DNA of 64,000 nt from Pseudomonas azotoformans. GTDB lineage: Bacteria; Pseudomonadota; Gammaproteobacteria; Pseudomonadales; Pseudomonadaceae. This document shows positions 33,860-43,513 of this stretch, piece by piece. The translations under genes were made by a program, and so were the position numbers. The notes beneath the pieces were generated by a model. That model ran no database searches. It was not told where the DNA came from and was given only the letters and a program-made list of their open reading frames with translations. Every line of letters begins with the position of its first letter. The first letter of the stretch is position 1. The stretch is from positions 2,046,001-2,110,000 of the forward strand of contig NZ_CP014546.1 in NCBI RefSeq assembly GCF_001579805.1. Reading direction: 5' to 3'.

Positions 33860-34819
33860 TCAGGCCTTGGCTTTTTTCTTAGGCACGATCTTGCGCAGCA
33901 CCCGCTGTGCCAGGCGCTTCAATTTCGACTCTTTCTCCGGCTCCGCCAACCCTTGCTGGCGTAGCCAATCCTTCCAGCGAATCCGCTCTTCACGCACCAG
34001 CCAGCCTTCCTGCTGGGCGAAGCTTTCCGCCAGGTACAAACCGCGAGTACTCGCCGGGTACAGCTGGTCTTTCTTGACGGTGTACAACTCGGCCAGAGGC
34101 TGGCCGTCTTTCAACGGCATCAGGTACAGGTCAGGACGCTGGCGGTCCAGGCGTGCCACCAGTTGATCGCCTTCCAGGCGCTCGTCCACATGGAACAGGC
34201 TCAGGGACTTGGCTTCCTTGGGCACTTCCAGGCGCAGGTCATAGATCAGTTGCAGAGAGGCGGTGGGCAGGTGAACGTAGGCGCGCGGGCGCTCGATCAA
34301 TTGGGTGGTGGCGCAACGTACCGGGCGGGCGGCACCGGACAGCGGGCTGAGGCGAAAGGGCAGGGCTTCACGGTAATGCAGCGCGGCGGAATAAGGCGCC
34401 GGTAGCCAAGTGTCGTTGAAGCGTCCGCCCAGCCAGCCTTCCGGCGTCTCCAGCAGGCACTCTTCGGCGATTTCCTGGATGGCGGTGTGCAGCGGCAGGT
34501 TCAGTTCATGGGCGGGTACGTAGCCGGAGATCAGCTTGAGCACCACATCGCCACGGTCTTGGCGGCGTTGGCGCACCAGCACCCAATAATCGCGGTTTTG
34601 CCAGTGCAGGGTCAGGCGTACCGATACCCCGAGGTTGGCCAGTTCCAGGGCGAAGCGCTCTGGGTCGGCCACTTCCACCGGTTTGCGCCGTTGCAGGGTC
34701 TGGGCAAAGTTGAGCGGCATGCCGACGCTCTGGTAACTCAGGCCTTCGGGGGTGGCTTCCACGTGCAGCGGCAGTGTCTTGAAGTTGCTGGGGTTTTTTC
34801 TTATGAGCGTTCGCGGCAT
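33860..34819 (-). CDS. Conserved protein with a Nudix-like motif
   Basis: 319-residue cytoplasmic protein that I do not recognise with certainty. The segment PLHTAIQEIAEECLLET resembles the REUXEE helix of the Nudix box, but Arg is replaced by Gln and Gly by Cys, and the preceding Gly is not where expected. It may be a divergent or inactive Nudix hydrolase. The C-terminus is strongly basic (LKRLAQRVLRKIVPKKKAKA), suggesting nucleic-acid or membrane-surface binding. The start is ATG at 34819, preceded by AAGGAG. It follows the aldo/keto reductase gene on the same strand after 41 bp and probably belongs to that operon. Confidence 0.65.
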   Translation of the reverse strand: MPRTLIRKNPSNFKTLPLHVEATPEGLSYQSVGMPLNFAQTLQRRKPVEVADPERFALELANLGVSVRLTLHWQNRDYWVLVRQRRQDRGDVVLKLISGYVPAHELNLPLHTAIQEIAEECLLETPEGWLGGRFNDTWLPAPYSAALHYREALPFRLSPLSGAARPVRCATTQLIERPRAYVHLPTASLQLIYDLRLEVPKEAKSLSLFHVDERLEGDQLVARLDRQRPDLYLMPLKDGQPLAELYTVKKDQLYPASTRGLYLAESFAQQEGWLVREERIRWKDWLRQQGLAEPEKESKLKRLAQRVLRKIVPKKKAKA

Positions 34820-34860
34820 GTCGGCTCCTTCTTGCGACGGGGTCGGCCGCGTGGGCGGCA

Positions 34861-35673
34861 TCAGAGTTGACGAATGACCTGGGCAGCGGTCGCCACGTTA
34901 TGGGCCAGGTGCAGCGGATTGATGGTCCCGACAATAGCACTGGCGACGCCCGTTTGCGCAAACAACAGCATGAAACTCGCACGAATTGGATCCATTCCAG
35001 ACTCCAGGCAAACGTGACCACTGGCCAAGGCCTTTTTCACCAGGATGCCCTTGCCATGGGCGGCCGCATAATCAATGACGGCTTTCTCGGCCTGTTCGTT
35101 CAAATTGTAGGTGACCATGGCGCAATCGCCCTGTTCCAGAGCCTTCACCCCGCCTTCGACGGTTTTGCCGGAGAAGCCGAAACCGCGGATTTTGCCTTCT
35201 TTTTTCAGCTCGGCCAGGGTCTGGTAGACCTCGCAGTCGTTGAGGATGTGCAGGTCGTTACCGTCGGAGTGCACCAGCACCAGGTCGATAAAATCGGTTT
35301 CAAGTCGTTTCAAACTGCGCTCGATCGACAGGCGGGTGTGAGCCGCGCTGAAGTCGTGGGTGGATGCGCCATTCTCGAACTCTTCCCCGACCTTGCTGAC
35401 AATCACCCACTCCTTGCGTTGGCCGCGCAACAGCGGGCCCAGGCGTTCCTCGCTCATGCCATAGGCCGGCGCGGTGTCGATCAGGTTGATGCCCAGTTCG
35501 CGGGCCTGTTGCAACAGCATGCGCGCCTCGTCATCACCGGGAATCTGGAAGCCGCTGGGGTACTTCACCCCTTGGTCGCGGCCCAGCTTGACGGTGCCCA
35601 GGCCCAGTGGCGAAACCATCAGGCCGGAGTTGCCCAAGGGGCGATGCAGGTCGTGCAGGGTGGGCAGGCTCAT
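34861..35673 (-). CDS. Aldo/keto reductase
   Basis: 270-residue NADPH-dependent oxidoreductase of the aldo/keto reductase superfamily. The catalytic tetrad is complete: Asp66 and Tyr71 (DTAPAYG), Lys94 (VSKVGEE) and His135 (LVHSDG). The short length and LGLGTVKLGR opening place it among bacterial aldehyde/ketone reductases of unassigned substrate. Its start overlaps the end of the FAD oxidoreductase gene by 4 bp, so the two are translated together and may act on the same metabolite. Position corresponds to P. aeruginosa PA4992. Confidence 0.9.
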   Translation of the reverse strand: MSLPTLHDLHRPLGNSGLMVSPLGLGTVKLGRDQGVKYPSGFQIPGDDEARMLLQQARELGINLIDTAPAYGMSEERLGPLLRGQRKEWVIVSKVGEEFENGASTHDFSAAHTRLSIERSLKRLETDFIDLVLVHSDGNDLHILNDCEVYQTLAELKKEGKIRGFGFSGKTVEGGVKALEQGDCAMVTYNLNEQAEKAVIDYAAAHGKGILVKKALASGHVCLESGMDPIRASFMLLFAQTGVASAIVGTINPLHLAHNVATAAQVIRQL

Positions 35674-36839
35674 GGCAACAGTTGCTCCCAGGCAGGGACG
35701 CCGATGGCGGGTTTTGGCAGGTCGGGCAGCGGCTCGCTGGCGCTTGGGCGAATGCCGTCACGTTCCAGGCTGTTGATCACCCGATCGGCGAAGTCCGGCG
35801 CCAGCGCCAGTTTGGTCGGCCAGCCCACCAACAGGCGGCCTTCCTCGGCGATGAAGGCATTGTCGGGACGGGTGAGGCCCGATTGCAGCGGCTCGGCACG
35901 GTCGACGCGCAGGGTGGCCCACTGGGTTTGGCTCATGTCGATCCACGGCAACAGCTGAGCAAGCTCTTTCTGCGCCGTGGCGATTTGTTCTTGCGGCGTG
36001 CGCGCCACGCCATCGGCTTCGGCAATGTCGCCGCCCATGTACCACACCCAGTTGCCATCGGCGGCCGGGTGCGTGGTGACGGTGATGCGCGGCTTGGTGC
36101 CGCCGCCCAGGCAGTGGGCATACAACGGCTTCAGGCCAGGGCCTTTGGCGATGATCATGTGCAAAGGGCGCTTCTGCATCGCCGGCTGGCTCAGGCCCAG
36201 CGCGGTCAGCAGATCTGCCGTGCCCGCGCCGGCACTCAGCACGATGCGCTGGGCGCGGATCTCGCGGCCGTCCACTTTCAGGCCGCCGAGTGTGTTGCCT
36301 TCCAGCAGGGGCTCGATGTGCTGCCCGGCGAGCAAACCATCACCGGCCAGTTGCGCGAGGCGCTCGATCAGGCTCGGCACGTCGATGACCAGCTCGGCAA
36401 GGCGATAGACCTTGCCCTTGAATCGACGGTCTTGCAGGGCTGGCGGCAGGTCGTCGCCCTTGACCTGATCGACACGGCCACGCACGGCCTTACTGGCGAA
36501 GAAGCTGGTGAGGTTGCCTGCGAGGGTGCCGGGCGACCACAGGTAATGGGCTTCGGACAGCAGGCGCACGCCGGTCAGATCCAACTCACCGTTGCCCGCC
36601 AGCGCTTCACGCCAGCGGCGCGGCATGTCGGCAATGGCTTCGGAGGCGCCAGTGAGCGCGCCGTGCAGGGCGTATTTCGCACCGCCGTGAATGATCCCCT
36701 GGGACTTCACGCTTTGCCCACCCCCCAAGGTGGCGCTTTCCACCAACACCGTGGAAAACCCCTGGCGGCGCAGGCGCGCATTCAGCCAGAGGCCGGCAAC
36801 CCCGGCGCCGACAATCAGAACGTCGGTGGAAATAGGCAT
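35670..36839 (-). CDS. FAD-dependent oxidoreductase (DAO family)
   Basis: 389-residue flavoprotein. The N-terminal dinucleotide-binding GAGVAG lies at residues 11-16 within VLIVGAGVAGLWLNARL. The middle holds the GGGQSVKSQGIIHGGAKYAL loop, and a C-terminal substrate domain carries WYMGGDIAEADG and LLVGWPTKLAL. It belongs to the glycine oxidase/glycerol dehydrogenase-like DAO group; the substrate is not known. First gene of a three-gene minus-strand group with the aldo/keto reductase (4-bp overlap) and the Nudix-like protein. Position corresponds to P. aeruginosa PA4991. Confidence 0.88.
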   Translation of the reverse strand: MPISTDVLIVGAGVAGLWLNARLRRQGFSTVLVESATLGGGQSVKSQGIIHGGAKYALHGALTGASEAIADMPRRWREALAGNGELDLTGVRLLSEAHYLWSPGTLAGNLTSFFASKAVRGRVDQVKGDDLPPALQDRRFKGKVYRLAELVIDVPSLIERLAQLAGDGLLAGQHIEPLLEGNTLGGLKVDGREIRAQRIVLSAGAGTADLLTALGLSQPAMQKRPLHMIIAKGPGLKPLYAHCLGGGTKPRITVTTHPAADGNWVWYMGGDIAEADGVARTPQEQIATAQKELAQLLPWIDMSQTQWATLRVDRAEPLQSGLTRPDNAFIAEEGRLLVGWPTKLALAPDFADRVINSLERDGIRPSASEPLPDLPKPAIGVPAWEQLLP

Positions 36840-36886
36840 GCGCGCGGGACCTCTGGCGTAGAAAAAGGAGGGCTAGTATAGCGCGC

Positions 36887-36959
36887 AGCTGCAAGTTATC
36901 AGCTGCAAGCGGCAAGTTAGACGCCGACCGCGCTGCTTTTTCTTGTCGCTTGCCGCTTA
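36887..36959. repeat. Short direct and inverted repeats upstream of the FAD oxidoreductase
   Basis: AGCTGCAAG occurs at 36887-36895 and 36901-36909. AAGCGGCAAG (36907-36916) is complementary to CTTGCCGCTT (36949-36958). This AGCTGCAAGC-type repetitive sequence is common between Pseudomonas genes. It lies between the SMR pump gene and the FAD oxidoreductase gene and could form a hairpin ending transcription of the pump gene. Confidence 0.55.
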
Positions 36960-36977
36960 AAGCTAGCGGCTGCTTTC

Positions 36978-37313
36978 CTAGTGCCCGGCGGTTTTCGAGA
37001 ACAACTGGATCACCACCACGCCCAACACAATCAGGCCCATCCCCAGCATCGCCGGGATATCCAGCTTCTGCCCGTAGATAAACAGCGCCGCGATGCTCAC
37101 CATCACAATGCCCATCCCGGCCCACACGGCGTAGGCCACGCCCACCGGCACCGTGCGCACCACCAGCGTCAGCATCCAGAACGCCACGCCGTAGCCGACG
37201 ATCACCAGCAACAGTGGGATCGGCGTACTCCAGCCCTTGATGGCCTTCATGGACACGGTGGCGATCACTTCCGAGCAGATGGCAATGGCCAAGTAGTAGT
37301 AAGCGACGTTCAT
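36978..37313 (-). CDS. emrE: Small multidrug resistance (SMR) efflux protein, EmrE-like
   Basis: 111 residues with four transmembrane helices. The essential membrane-embedded Glu is at residue 15 (AICSEVIATVSMK), and the VAYAVWAGMGI segment of helix 3 is typical of EmrE/SugE-type proton antiporters. Such proteins export quaternary ammonium compounds, dyes or guanidinium; which one cannot be told here. It corresponds to P. aeruginosa PA4990. Divergent from a LysR-type regulator gene; the shared 102-bp promoter region has a LysR-type inverted repeat, so it is the likely target of that regulator. Confidence 0.92.
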   Translation of the reverse strand: MNVAYYYLAIAICSEVIATVSMKAIKGWSTPIPLLLVIVGYGVAFWMLTLVVRTVPVGVAYAVWAGMGIVMVSIAALFIYGQKLDIPAMLGMGLIVLGVVVIQLFSKTAGH

Positions 37314-37366
37314 GGGTCAATCCTCGGGGTAAAGCAATCAGATAAGGCTGGCATTCTAGAGTTTAA

Positions 37367-37396
37367 TCAGATGGGGTAAAGTCATTACCTATCTGA
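37367..37396. promoter_or_regulatory. Probable LysR-type operator between emrE and the regulator
   Basis: Extended inverted repeat TCAGAT-(2)-GGTAA / TTACC-(1)-ATCTGA over 30 bp, ending 19 bp before the LysR gene start. Another ATCAGATAA half-site lies near 37338, toward emrE. The arrangement (a strong palindromic site plus a weaker half-site near the target promoter) is typical of LysR-type divergent regulation. Confidence 0.6.
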
Positions 37397-37415
37397 ATTG
37401 GAGATGGGTTGAGCC

Positions 37416-38306
37416 ATGAGCGTGCAATGGGATCTGGAGCAGATGCGCCTGTTTGTCAGCGTCGCCGAACAGCGCTCGTTTTCGGCCGTGGCGCGCCAAC
37501 AGCGCAAGGCGCAGTCGGCGGTGAGCAATGGGATTGCAATGCTGGAGGCGGACCTCGGCGTCAGCCTGTTCGAGCGTAGCAGCGGCCGCCAACCACGGTT
37601 GACCGAAGCCGGCAGCGTATTGCTGGAGGAAGCACGCGAAGTGCTGCGCCAATGTGAGCGCCTCAATGGCCGGGCGCTTTCACTGACCCGCGGCGAGGAG
37701 GCGTGCCTGCGCCTGGCCCAGGACGAAGCCATGCTGTTTCAGCCGGTCCTCGACAGCCTGGAAGCCCTGGCCGGCGAATACCCGTTGCTGGAAGTGCAGC
37801 TGTCCAGCGCCGCCCAAGGCGATGTGGCGCGCAAGTTGGTGGAGCGCAAGGCTGACCTGGGCCTGCTGTTCTATCACGACCAGATCCCCGAAGCCTTGGA
37901 GCGACGGGTGGTCGGCAGTGTGGAGATGGTCACGGTGTGCGGTGTAAATCACCCACTGGCCAAGGAGCAATACGTGACGTGCCAACGCCTGGCGCAGTTC
38001 CGCCAGTTGCTGATGTCGACCCAGACCAGCGTGTATCCCGGCAGCGAAGCGGCCAGCCCGCTGGTATGGCGCGCCGACAGTTTCTACGTGTTGGCCGAGT
38101 GGCTGATGAGCGGCCTGGGTTGGGCCTGGCTGCCCCGGCATATCGTGCAGTACCCGACCTATCAGCAACAGATGGTGGAGCTGGACAGCGAATGGACGCC
38201 GCCGGCCCTGGTGGTGGAGTTGGTCTGGCGCCGCGACGAACACCTGGGACCTGCCGCGCGCTTCCTGGCCAAACGATTTGCCGAGTGCTTGCAGGCGATC
38301 GACTGA
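37416..38306 (+). CDS. LysR-family transcriptional regulator
   Basis: 296 residues: an N-terminal winged helix-turn-helix (MRLFVSVAEQRSFSAVARQQRKAQSAVSN region, residues 10-40, then LEADLGVSLFERS) and a C-terminal periplasmic-binding-like inducer domain. The family usually activates a divergent neighbour and represses itself; here the neighbour is the SMR efflux gene, with an inverted repeat between them. It corresponds to P. aeruginosa PA4989. The inducer is unknown. It ends 23 bp before waaA. Confidence 0.9.
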   Translation: MSVQWDLEQMRLFVSVAEQRSFSAVARQQRKAQSAVSNGIAMLEADLGVSLFERSSGRQPRLTEAGSVLLEEAREVLRQCERLNGRALSLTRGEEACLRLAQDEAMLFQPVLDSLEALAGEYPLLEVQLSSAAQGDVARKLVERKADLGLLFYHDQIPEALERRVVGSVEMVTVCGVNHPLAKEQYVTCQRLAQFRQLLMSTQTSVYPGSEAASPLVWRADSFYVLAEWLMSGLGWAWLPRHIVQYPTYQQQMVELDSEWTPPALVVELVWRRDEHLGPAARFLAKRFAECLQAID

Positions 38307-38329
38307 AAAAGCCGATAAACTCCGCCGCC

Positions 38330-39604
38330 ATGAATAGAACTCTCTACAGCTGTCTGTTTTACCTGGCGCTGCCGTTGGTGGCTTTACGTCTGTGGCTGCG
38401 CGCGCGCAAGGCGCCGGCCTATGCCAAGCGCGTCGGCGAACGTTTCTCCTATGGCCTGCCGGTGATGCAGCCCGGCGGGATCTGGGTGCATGCTGTGTCG
38501 GTAGGCGAGAGCATTGCCGCCGCGCCCATGGTGCGCGGGTTGCTGGCGCGTTATCCGACGCTGCCGATCACTGTTACCTGCATGACGCCCACCGGGTCCG
38601 AGCGCATCCAGGCATTGTTCGCCAACGAGCCACGCATCCAGCATTGCTATTTGCCGTATGACTTGCCGTGCGCGGCCAGACGTTTCCTCGACCGTGTGCA
38701 GCCGAAACTGGCGGTGATCATGGAAACCGAGCTGTGGCCCAACCATATCCACGCCTGCGCCCAGCGTGGGATTCCGGTGGCATTGGCGAATGCGCGGCTG
38801 TCGGCGCGTTCGGCCAAGGGCTACGCGCGCTTTGCCAAGCTGACGGCGCCGATGCTGGCACAAATGAGCCTGTTCGCCGTACAGACGCACGCCGAAGCCC
38901 AACGCTTCCTGAGCCTCGGCGCTCGGCCGGAAACCGTCGAAGTCACTGGTTCGATCAAGTTCGACCTGACCATCGACCCCGAGCTGCCAGCGCGGGCCGC
39001 CGCGTTGCGCGCGCAATGGGGCGCCAGCGAACGTCCGGTATGGATCGCCGCGAGTACCCATGAAGGTGAAGATGACGTCGTCTTGGCAGCCCATCGCCAA
39101 TTGCTCGAAAGCTATCCCAACGCGCTGCTGATCCTGGTGCCGCGCCACCAGGAGCGCTTCGGGCCGATGTTCGAGCTGTGCCAGCAGCAAGGTTTTGCCA
39201 CCGTGCGTCGCTCCAGCGGCGAAGCCGTCACCGCGCAAACCTCGGTTCTGCTCGGCGACACTATGGGCGAATTGCTGTTTCTCTACGCTTTGGCCGACAG
39301 CGCTTTTGTCGGCGGCAGCCTGGTGGCGACCGGCGGGCACAATCCCCTGGAGCCGGCGGCATTGGCCAAGCCTGTGATCATGGGGCCGCACGTGTTCAAC
39401 TTCCTCGAAATCACCACGATGATGCGTGAAGCCGGGGCGTTGCGCGAGGTGGATGACGCCGAAGGCTTGGCCGAAGCCGTGCGCCAGTTATTCGAACTGC
39501 CGCAGGATGCGCGCAAGATGGCGCAGGCGGGACTCAAGGTGATGCAGGCCAATCAGGGCGCGTTGAAGCGCTTGCTGGATGGCCTGGGGCGTTTGCTTCA
39601 ATAG
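38330..39604 (+). CDS. waaA: 3-deoxy-D-manno-octulosonic acid (Kdo) transferase
   Basis: Transfers Kdo from CMP-Kdo to lipid IVA, the first core-building step, at the inner face of the cytoplasmic membrane. The 424-residue protein has an N-terminal membrane anchor (about residues 4-22) and the GT-B signatures IWVHAVSVGESIAAAP and METELWPN. The donor-site motif FVGGSLVATGGHNPLEPAA is also present. The start is ATG at 38330, with a typical MNRTLYS opening; a much longer open frame upstream runs antisense-like through the LysR gene and is not real. Its 3' end overlaps the tolC-type gene on the other strand by 7 bp. Confidence 0.95.
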   Translation: MNRTLYSCLFYLALPLVALRLWLRARKAPAYAKRVGERFSYGLPVMQPGGIWVHAVSVGESIAAAPMVRGLLARYPTLPITVTCMTPTGSERIQALFANEPRIQHCYLPYDLPCAARRFLDRVQPKLAVIMETELWPNHIHACAQRGIPVALANARLSARSAKGYARFAKLTAPMLAQMSLFAVQTHAEAQRFLSLGARPETVEVTGSIKFDLTIDPELPARAAALRAQWGASERPVWIAASTHEGEDDVVLAAHRQLLESYPNALLILVPRHQERFGPMFELCQQQGFATVRRSSGEAVTAQTSVLLGDTMGELLFLYALADSAFVGGSLVATGGHNPLEPAALAKPVIMGPHVFNFLEITTMMREAGALREVDDAEGLAEAVRQLFELPQDARKMAQAGLKVMQANQGALKRLLDGLGRLLQ

Positions 39605-41037
39605 CCGGGGCGGGCTTTCAATTGCTCGGCGGCGGCTTTGGCCAGGTCCGGCGGCAGGAAGTCGCGGTCCGGGTTGTAGTCAGCCTTTAAGTAGCGCGCC
39701 AGGTCCTGCAAGTCACCTGGGTTCAAAGTGCCTGCCGCCTGCTTCAAGCGCAGGTTGTCGAGGATGTAGTCATAACGGCTGTTGTTGTAGTTACGCACCG
39801 ACGCGTAGAGCTGGCGTTGTGAATCCAGCACATCGACGATGTTACGCGTACCCACCTGATAACCGATTTGCGTGGCTTCCACCGCGCTCTGGTTGGAGAT
39901 GATCGACTGGCGGCGCGCTTGCACCTGCTCCACATCGGTGTTCACCGCACGGTGCAGGTTGCGGGTGTTTTCCACCACCTGGCGGCGCAGGCCTTCGCGC
40001 TGTTGCTCGGTCTGGCCCAGGCGCGAGTAGGACTCACGCACTTGCGAGCTGGTCAGCCCGCCGCTGTAGATCGGGATGCTCAGGCGCAGGCCGATGGTGC
40101 GTTGTTCCACATCGCCGCGGTACGGCGTGCCGAAGGCATTCGGGTTGCTGAAACCCAGGGCGTCGTTGTCACCTTTTTCGTATTGCGCCACGGCGTCCAG
40201 GGTCGGGGCATGCCCGGCCTTGCGCTGCTTGAGGGTTTCTTCGGCGGCGGTGACGGCGTAGTTGCTGGCCAGCAGGTTGAGGTTCTGGCGGCCGGCGGTT
40301 TCTACCCAGGCCTTGGCGTCGTTCGGCAGCGGTGGTAGCACCGGCAGCGTGTGGACAATGCCCTGGATCGAGTTGTATTGGCGGTTGGTCAGCGTGATCA
40401 AGGCTTCGAACGCGTCCTCCACCTGGCGTTGGGCCAGGATGCGGTTGGCGCGGGCGGTGTCGTAGCTGGCCTGGGATTGCAGCACGTCGGTCTTGTCCGA
40501 CAGGCCGACGTCGAAGCGCTCGTTGGACTGGTCCAGTTGGCGCTTGAAGGCATTCTCTTCGGCCTTGGTCGACGCCAGGTTGTCCTGGGCGCGCAGCACG
40601 GCGAAGTAATTTTCGGCGCTTTGCAGGATCAGGTTCTGCTCGGTGGCCGACAGTTGCAGCGCCGCCTGCTCGTTGGTGGCCTCGGCCGCCTGCAGTTGGA
40701 ACCAGCGGTCGGCGCGGAACAGCGGCTGGCTCAAGGTGGCCCGCCAGGAATGCGCATCGCGGTTGGCGGTGGCGGCGGGCGTGTCGATCTGGGTGCGCAC
40801 GTTATTGATGTCGGCGCCACCGGTCAGGTTCGGCAGCAGCCCGGCGCGGGCCTGGGGCACCACTTCTTTTTGCGCGCCGTATTGGGCGCGGGCGGCGGCC
40901 AGGTCGGCGTTGTTGTCCACCGCTTCCTGGTAGACGCTGACCAAGTCAGTTTTAGCGGACAAGGGCGCTTCAGCTGCCCAGACCATTCCGTTGGTCGCAC
41001 AAGACACGGCGAGAGCCAGTGAAAGTTTGCGCAGCAT
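39598..41037 (-). CDS. tolC: TolC-family outer-membrane channel protein
   Basis: 479-residue outer-membrane efflux protein with signal peptide (about residues 1-21, ending VWA-AE) and two homologous OEP repeats. These include QPLFRADRWFQLQAAEA and IPIYSGGLTSSQVRES, plus the GTRNIVDVLDSQRQLY helix, all typical of TolC. It works with ABC or RND pumps and type I secretion systems. In P. aeruginosa the gene beside thiC is opmH (PA4974), the closest TolC homologue; the same identity is likely here. Upstream (minus strand) TTGGGC and TAATAT near 41056-41082 may be its promoter, with a short 15-bp spacer. Divergent from the thiC leader. Confidence 0.93.
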   Translation of the reverse strand: MLRKLSLALAVSCATNGMVWAAEAPLSAKTDLVSVYQEAVDNNADLAAARAQYGAQKEVVPQARAGLLPNLTGGADINNVRTQIDTPAATANRDAHSWRATLSQPLFRADRWFQLQAAEATNEQAALQLSATEQNLILQSAENYFAVLRAQDNLASTKAEENAFKRQLDQSNERFDVGLSDKTDVLQSQASYDTARANRILAQRQVEDAFEALITLTNRQYNSIQGIVHTLPVLPPLPNDAKAWVETAGRQNLNLLASNYAVTAAEETLKQRKAGHAPTLDAVAQYEKGDNDALGFSNPNAFGTPYRGDVEQRTIGLRLSIPIYSGGLTSSQVRESYSRLGQTEQQREGLRRQVVENTRNLHRAVNTDVEQVQARRQSIISNQSAVEATQIGYQVGTRNIVDVLDSQRQLYASVRNYNNSRYDYILDNLRLKQAAGTLNPGDLQDLARYLKADYNPDRDFLPPDLAKAAAEQLKARPGY

Positions 41038-41235
41038 GAGGCGATCCCTAGATAAATATTATGGATGTAATTTCGAGCCCAAGGCTAAGGCTCGCCTTTT
41101 GTGGCGTCAAGCCTTAAGCAGTTCCCGAGTGTAGTGGCGCGGTCACCGCACAACAATCTGCAAAAGAGCCATTCATCACGCTGAATGCACCGCCATTGGC
41201 AATTTGCCCACGCCATGGTCTAGACTGGCCGCGTT

Positions 41236-41324
41236 CTTGTCGGGGTGCCTTGTTGGAAGGCTGAGATCGGTAAATACCGGATCCCGTTGAACCTGATCAG
41301 GTTAGCGCCTGCGTAGGGAACAAG
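41236..41324 (+). ncRNA. TPP (thiamine pyrophosphate) riboswitch
   Basis: Classic THI-box. P1 is formed by CTTGT (41236-41240) and ACAAG (41320-41324). Conserved GGGGTGCC, CTGAGA (41261-41266), GAACCTGATC and CTGCGTAGGGAAC elements appear in order. It lies in the 448-bp gap between tolC and thiC and is followed by a terminator-like hairpin. Binding of TPP is expected to reduce thiC expression. A weak promoter (TTGGCA 41196-41201, TAGACT 41221-41226, 19-bp spacer) precedes it. Confidence 0.96.
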
Positions 41325-41334
41325 ATTTCTCGTC

Positions 41335-41381
41335 ACCCGGCGAGTCCTCTTGTGCTTCGTCCGGGTTGTTGTTCGTTTTTT
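41335..41381 (+). terminator. Expression-platform terminator of the TPP riboswitch
   Basis: ACCCGG (41335-41340) pairs with CCGGGT (41361-41366). The stem continues with CGA/TTCG around one bulge, and the T-rich run TGTTGTTCGTTTTTT follows, ending at 41381. This suggests transcriptional control, although Gram-negative thiC switches often act on translation. The remaining about 100 nt to thiC hold no gene. Confidence 0.65.
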
Positions 41382-41470
41382 GAACAGCTCTCGTGCGCCA
41401 AGCACAGCACTGGTTTCAGTGCGTCCATCCGTCACAGGTTCGCTCCGACAAAAATCCACCGCCTGGATAA

Positions 41471-43375
<1,905 letters not shown>

Positions 43376-43405
43376 TCCGGGACTGTAGTTGTCCTTAATG
43401 GCCTC

Positions 43406-43471
43406 TTCGCGAGCAAGCCCGCTCCCACATTTGGAACGCATTCCAAATGTGGGAGCGGGCTTGCTCGCGAA
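43406..43471. repeat. Perfect 31-bp inverted repeat (family B REP element)
   Basis: Arms 43406-43436 and 43441-43471 are exact complements with a 4-nt CGCA loop; the core is CGAGCAAGCCCGCTCCCACA. The same core occurs as an inverted pair at 54582-54672. It lies 30 bp after the thiC stop and 42 bp before cytX. A hairpin this strong between two co-oriented genes could stop transcription or stabilise the thiC mRNA end. Confidence 0.9.
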
Positions 43472-43513
43472 TGCAATCTCCCAAACAACAAATGTTCCTC
43501 AGAGATAACACCC

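Noticed and set aside
37937..38329. N-terminal extension of waaA into the LysR gene
   Set aside because: The added 131 residues are a frame shadow of the regulator gene; the WaaA family begins at MNRTLYS-like sequence and a start exists at 38330.
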